IMG/VR virus record: IMGVR_UViG_3300048437_000069 | Location: 1 to 22,884 of that record | Strand: one strand, 5' to 3' | Length of the DNA: 22,884 nt | Source of the DNA: a virus | Shown: piece by piece, positions 20,741 through 22,884 of the stretch | How positions within the stretch are numbered: the first letter of the stretch is position 1 | Layout: the number at the start of each line of letters is the position of its first letter | Position numbers and translations under genes: made by a program | The notes under the pieces: generated by a model | Database searches by the model: none | What the model was told of the DNA's origin: nothing | The model's input: the letters and a program-made list of their open reading frames with translations, nothing else

Positions 20741-21179
20741 AAACGGCTCTCATTCGCTGTACGAGACGCTCGGCACGATTTGTGACCTGACGATACCAAC
20801 GGCTGTCGATCATCTCATCTGCCGCGCCATCCCAGTCACCATCACCCACACAGGCATTGAACTTCTTGAATCCTGACAGGCGTGGACGGCCCATGTTGAA
20901 CATCATGTTCGCCAGAATGTGCTGAACCTCTTCAGGAAGCTCTGAGAAGCCGCTGTAGAGACGTTCGCACTCATCGATGGTGACCTGTACGTCTGACTCG
21001 AAAACTTCCGCTACGCGCTCTTCTGTGACCTCTGCGCCTACAGGCTGACCATGCTCAGGATCACCTTCTGTAACCAGATGTCCAATACCGAAAGTAGGTA
21101 GGCCCAGATGATCAAGGTAAATTTCATACTTACAGCCTTCATCGGCCTCAATCTCTAAACGCAGTTGTTCTAGGTTCAT
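20739..21179 (-). CDS. GH24 (T4-type) lysozyme / endolysin
   Basis: The 146-residue enzyme has the GH24 catalytic triad in 'EADEGCKYEIYLDHLGLPTF' then GIGH: E14, D23 and T29, matching T4 lysozyme E11, D20 and T26. The C-terminal lobe includes 'MMFNMGRPRLSGFKKF' and 'EMIDSRWYRQVTNRAERLVQ', characteristic of the family. It hydrolyses peptidoglycan between MurNAc and GlcNAc. There is no signal peptide or SAR-type membrane helix, so it needs a holin for release; the 126-residue holin overlaps it as ATGA. Its stop codon lies in promoter copy 4. Confidence 0.95.
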   Translation of the reverse strand: MNLEQLRLEIEADEGCKYEIYLDHLGLPTFGIGHLVTEGDPEHGQPVGAEVTEERVAEVFESDVQVTIDECERLYSGFSELPEEVQHILANMMFNMGRPRLSGFKKFNACVGDGDWDGAADEMIDSRWYRQVTNRAERLVQRMRAV

Positions 21180-21556
21180 TTGCCACCCTTCTTCAAGTTC
21201 ATGAGTTTGTCAGCACTCTTGAGTCCGTAGCTCGCGCTGATGCTGATAAAAAGACAGTAAGTGAACCATTCAGGAAGGGTATCCAGTGCCGCAAATGCCT
21301 GATTCACTCGATCCATAATTGACTGATCACCGATGACTGCGCCGTACATTACTGCAATCACAGGCGATGCGAGGACAATCGTCCAAAATTCATCCTTCCA
21401 CGAGTTTGCCGTAGCGTCCGCCATCTTGGCTTCCCAGTTAGCGTCATTTTGAATTGCCGCTATCTTGCGCTCCTGAATGGCTTTCTTTTCATCCGCCTTG
21501 CCTTTGATCAGGTCTTTTCCAAGCTCTAAGGCAGGCCCAAGCAATAAATTAAGCAC
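21176..21556 (-). CDS. Holin (3TM gene-transfer-agent-like), GTG start
   Basis: The 126-residue product starts at GTG 21556 with CGGAGG seven bases upstream. It has an amphipathic N-terminus, a charged helical linker (ADEKKAIQERKIAAIQ), the conserved 'NSWKDEFWTIVLASPVIAVM' first membrane helix (about 57-75), and a second helix 'FTYCLFISISASYGLKSAD' (98-116) with 'LPEW' before it. This pattern matches the GTA_holin_3TM family. It would make the inner-membrane hole that releases the lysozyme. The lysozyme start overlaps its stop (ATGA). Only two clear membrane helices are visible; a third might be the N-terminal hydrophobic segment. Confidence 0.87.
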   Translation of the reverse strand: MLNLLLGPALELGKDLIKGKADEKKAIQERKIAAIQNDANWEAKMADATANSWKDEFWTIVLASPVIAVMYGAVIGDQSIMDRVNQAFAALDTLPEWFTYCLFISISASYGLKSADKLMNLKKGGK

Positions 21557-21698
21557 GAGTAGTCCTCCGTTTCTTCTTGGCTACACCCTTGAGCTTGCCT
21601 GAGTTTTCCATTGCGTAGAAGACCGACTCACCGCGCCTTTTTCCGTAAGACTCGGTCATCGACTTTTTGATCTTCTTGCCTTTCTTGGTCAGCGGCAT
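21549..21698 (-). CDS. Small basic conserved phage protein (MPLTKKGKKI...)
   Basis: I set the start at ATG 21698, preceded by GAGG. The 49-residue protein 'MPLTKKGKKIKKSMTESYGK' with 'RRGESVFYAMENSGKLKGVA' is a common marine phage small protein of unknown function, strongly basic. A longer frame to 21770 is a shadow of the overlapping zinc-finger gene. Its first 71 bases overlap the end of that gene, a long two-frame overlap, and the holin GTG overlaps its end by eight bases. Confidence 0.82.
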   Translation of the reverse strand: MPLTKKGKKIKKSMTESYGKRRGESVFYAMENSGKLKGVAKKKRRTTRA

Positions 21699-21819
21699 AG
21701 CGCACCTCTTCCAGTTTACGTCCACAGCGGTCACAACGGCCTGTGGGACGGGCCAGTAGCCTTCCGCCACATTCGGTCTGGTACAGCCCCCTATGGTAGC
21801 TATACAGACAGGTCTTCAT
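21628..21819 (-). CDS. Small zinc-ribbon protein
   Basis: The 63-residue product has 'CGGRLLARPTGRCDRCGRKL', where three Cys (and C4 upstream) suggest a zinc ribbon, and a charged tail that is read in another frame as the N-terminus of the next protein. The ATG overlaps the previous stop as TGATG. Location within the lysis/late cluster gives no clear function. It is real on the basis of coupling and the cysteine pattern, but the tail after about residue 40 may be under constraint only from the overlapping gene. Confidence 0.7.
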   Translation of the reverse strand: MKTCLYSYHRGLYQTECGGRLLARPTGRCDRCGRKLEEVRYAADQERQEDQKVDDRVLRKKAR

Positions 21820-22142
21820 CAGTCAGCCTTTTTCGACTGGTAGGCGCTCGCGCCGAAAAACGAGGCAACGAGGGCAGACACGGCAATGAAATACGTCCCG
21901 GCGATGTCAGTGATCAGTCCCGCCGCTTTATCAAGTCCGACAAGGCTACATACAAAAATACCACTGGGATAAAGCAGTAAGCCGAATAGTGCAAACCACG
22001 CCATCTTCCTGATCGAATCACGCTGTGCGTCTTCATCTTCCATTTTACGGCGGCGATCCTCAAGCTCAATGAGAGCAAGCTCATGCGGATCGATAACGCC
22101 GTTGCCGTTCGCATCGTATTTCTCCAACATTTCTTTTGTCAT
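21819..22142 (-). CDS. EF-hand membrane protein beside the lysis genes
   Basis: The 107-residue product has a canonical EF-hand loop, DANGNGVIDPHE (D10-E21), with D, N, N, D and E at calcium-ligand positions 1, 3, 5, 9 and 12 and Gly at 6. A charged helix (22-45) leads to two membrane segments (about 47-68, 'AWFALFGLLLYPSGIFVCSL'; 78-97, 'TDIAGTYFIAVSALVASFFG'). It therefore looks like a calcium-sensing membrane protein, with the EF-hand on the cytoplasmic or periplasmic face depending on topology. It is coupled on both sides (ATGA and TGATG). A role in host lysis timing or envelope function is inference; no family is known to me. Confidence 0.85.
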   Translation of the reverse strand: MTKEMLEKYDANGNGVIDPHELALIELEDRRRKMEDEDAQRDSIRKMAWFALFGLLLYPSGIFVCSLVGLDKAAGLITDIAGTYFIAVSALVASFFGASAYQSKKAD

Positions 22143-22273
22143 GCCTTCTTACCTTTAGACTTTTTCTTGCCACGAGCCACAGTGAGGTTTGACCATGCGT
22201 TAGGGTACTTCACGCCCTTCCGCTTGCTCATTGCCTTGGCTCTCGCCTTCTGTGCGGCTGTGAGCTTTGCCAT
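22139..22273 (-). CDS. Small basic protein, 44 residues
   Basis: A short frame, below usual cut-offs, reads 'MAKLTAAQKARAKAMSKRKG' then VKYPNAWSNLTVARGKKKSKGKKA. It starts in TAATG with the previous gene and ends in ATGA with the EF-hand gene, so it is fully coupled. It is Lys/Arg-rich (about 40 percent Lys/Arg) with 'KYPNAWSNLTVARG' as the distinct core. Related basic peptides are common in marine phages. Nucleic-acid or membrane-phosphate binding is possible; function is unknown. Confidence 0.78.
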   Translation of the reverse strand: MAKLTAAQKARAKAMSKRKGVKYPNAWSNLTVARGKKKSKGKKA

Positions 22274-22413
22274 TAGCTCATCGCCTTAGCCAGACACATA
22301 CCTGCTGATGTGCATGCCCGTGGGTTAGGACAGCGGCTACATGGAGTGAACTCCTTCTTAGCCTTCATCGTCTTCTTGCCTGCGTTTTTGTACATTGCCA
22401 TCGTCTTCACCAT
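22273..22413 (-). CDS. Small cysteine-motif protein, 46 residues
   Basis: A short frame begins at ATG 22413, overlapping the previous gene's end. The product is Lys-rich at the N-terminus ('MVKTMAMYKNAGKKTMKAKK') and has a cysteine motif 'CSRCPNPRACTSAGMC' (C-x2-C-x5-C-x5-C), a likely small zinc or disulfide knuckle. Its TAA overlaps the next ATG (TAATG). An internal ATG at 22401 is possible. Position and coupling make it a real gene; no function can be named. Confidence 0.75.
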   Translation of the reverse strand: MVKTMAMYKNAGKKTMKAKKEFTPCSRCPNPRACTSAGMCLAKAMS

Positions 22414-22682
22414 TTGACCTTGTGTGACCAGTATTTAGCAGAGAGCTTACTTGTGGGCTTTCCCTGCGCGTTGTGGCGGGCGTAATAGGACTTGCGCCGC
22501 GCCTTGTCCTTCTCGCTCTTCGGGTTCTTGCCCGCACCACTGACTCCCTGCTGACCGAAACGAATTAACTTGATTGTGTCGCCTTCCTTTGCCAGAACAG
22601 CATGCGACTTACGAGGATGATTGGGTGTCCTCTTGGGCTTGTTGTAACCGGAGAATCGCTCTCCACGGTATTCTATAGCCAT
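22407..22682 (-). CDS. Conserved phage small protein (KPKRTPNHPxKSH...YWSHKVKW)
   Basis: The 91-residue basic product has 'YNKPKRTPNHPRKSHAVLAK' , 'IKLIRFGQQGVSGAGKNP', 'RRKSYYARHN' and a terminal 'SAKYWSHKVKW'. I recognise this series as a widespread phage protein family of unknown function, including marine phages. A virion role is possible because relatives sit near structural genes, but this is not established. The ATG overlaps the previous stop by one base (TAATG). Confidence 0.85.
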   Translation of the reverse strand: MAIEYRGERFSGYNKPKRTPNHPRKSHAVLAKEGDTIKLIRFGQQGVSGAGKNPKSEKDKARRKSYYARHNAQGKPTSKLSAKYWSHKVKW

Positions 22683-22870
22683 TAAAACGCCGTCCCTTTA
22701 ATCTGGTCTGTCTTGATACAGACTACATTGTAGTTCAGCTTTTCCCGGCCAACATAGGCGATTACAGCCTCGCTAGCCATAAGGCATCCCATTTCTGTGT
22801 CGTGCATCTCCAGTACCCTGAAGTTAAATGTCGCATTAGAGACATAAATGCCAACCAGAAGCCATGTCAC
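22682..22870 (-). CDS. Small protein with hydrophobic N-terminus, GTG start
   Basis: The 62-residue product begins at GTG 22870, with GGTAG nine bases upstream, close to the window edge. Residues 1-12 (MTWLLVGIYVSN) are hydrophobic, possibly a short signal or membrane anchor. The rest contains 'EMHDTEMGCLMASEAVIAYV' and 'NYNVVCIKTDQIK' with two Cys. Such short envelope-type phage proteins often accompany lysis genes; a spanin-like role is only a guess, as no lipobox is seen. The upstream start context cannot be checked fully. Confidence 0.65.
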   Translation of the reverse strand: MTWLLVGIYVSNATFNFRVLEMHDTEMGCLMASEAVIAYVGREKLNYNVVCIKTDQIKGTAF

Positions 22871-22884
22871 AGTTAACTACCTTT

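Noticed and set aside
1-22884. CRISPR arrays, insertion sequences, attachment site or integrase
   Set aside because: No spaced identical repeats with unique spacers, no transposase or integrase frame and no tRNA-adjacent duplication were seen.

Overview
The window is a segment of a tailed double-stranded DNA phage (Caudoviricetes). It carries terminase small and large subunits, an adaptor, tail-fibre-type structural proteins, a Red-like recombination pair with NinB and NinG, a helicase, a primase zinc finger, a holin and a GH24 endolysin. Family resemblance and gene style recall uncultured marine phages of proteobacteria; this is recollection, not a search result. The adaptor and a P22 gp10-like propeller protein hint at a podovirus-like or SU10-like tail. 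Portal, protease, capsid, polymerase and integrase genes are not in the window, so both ends are incomplete. Almost every gene lies on the minus strand and should be read from high to low coordinates.

Layout in order of transcription (right to left). (1) 22.87-20.74 kb, host lysis and small late genes: nine tightly overlapping genes, including an EF-hand membrane protein, a holin and a lysozyme. (2) 20.67-19.00 kb, recombination: a DUF1071/Sak3-type annealing protein, a zinc ribbon, a YqaJ/lambda-Exo nuclease and a DUF736-like protein. (3) 18.92-17.41 kb: a Cro-like HTH, a Myb/SANT-like HTH, NinB and NinG. (4) 17.36-16.07 kb: small early proteins of unknown role and a winged HTH. (5) 16.06-15.67 kb: about 400 bases without a convincing gene but with strong inverted repeats. 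(6) 15.65-13.79 kb: an SF2 helicase and a stand-alone primase zinc-binding protein. (7) 13.72-12.38 kb: an OB-fold-like protein and small proteins, among them a 40-residue membrane protein. (8) 12.33-10.66 kb: TerS and TerL. (9) 10.6-7.9 kb: two polyvalent-protein-like virion candidates, with one lone plus-strand gene at their junction. (10) 7.9-0 kb: adaptor, fibre and tail structural proteins.

The genes are packed with start/stop overlaps (ATGA, TAATG, GTGA, TTGA), so translational coupling is widespread. Four near-identical promoters punctuate the recombination/replication half. Each has an A-rich box, a TTGCA-type -35 and an extended TGn -10. Three of them also share a leader in which the bases around the predicted transcription start are an inverted repeat of those at the start codon. 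They split the early region into units: 20.67 kb downward (annealing protein, nuclease and probably NinB/NinG), 17.36-16.86 kb (ending in a terminator), 16.74 kb downward (HTH, helicase, primase) and 13.72 kb downward. A plus-strand terminator with no plus-strand gene before it lies just upstream of the Cro-like gene and suggests an antisense RNA.

The most unusual items are the promoter/leader family, the structured 400-base gap, the possible OOP-like antisense RNA, the ART-like 310-residue protein, the EF-hand membrane protein among the lysis genes, and a palindrome at the TerS start.
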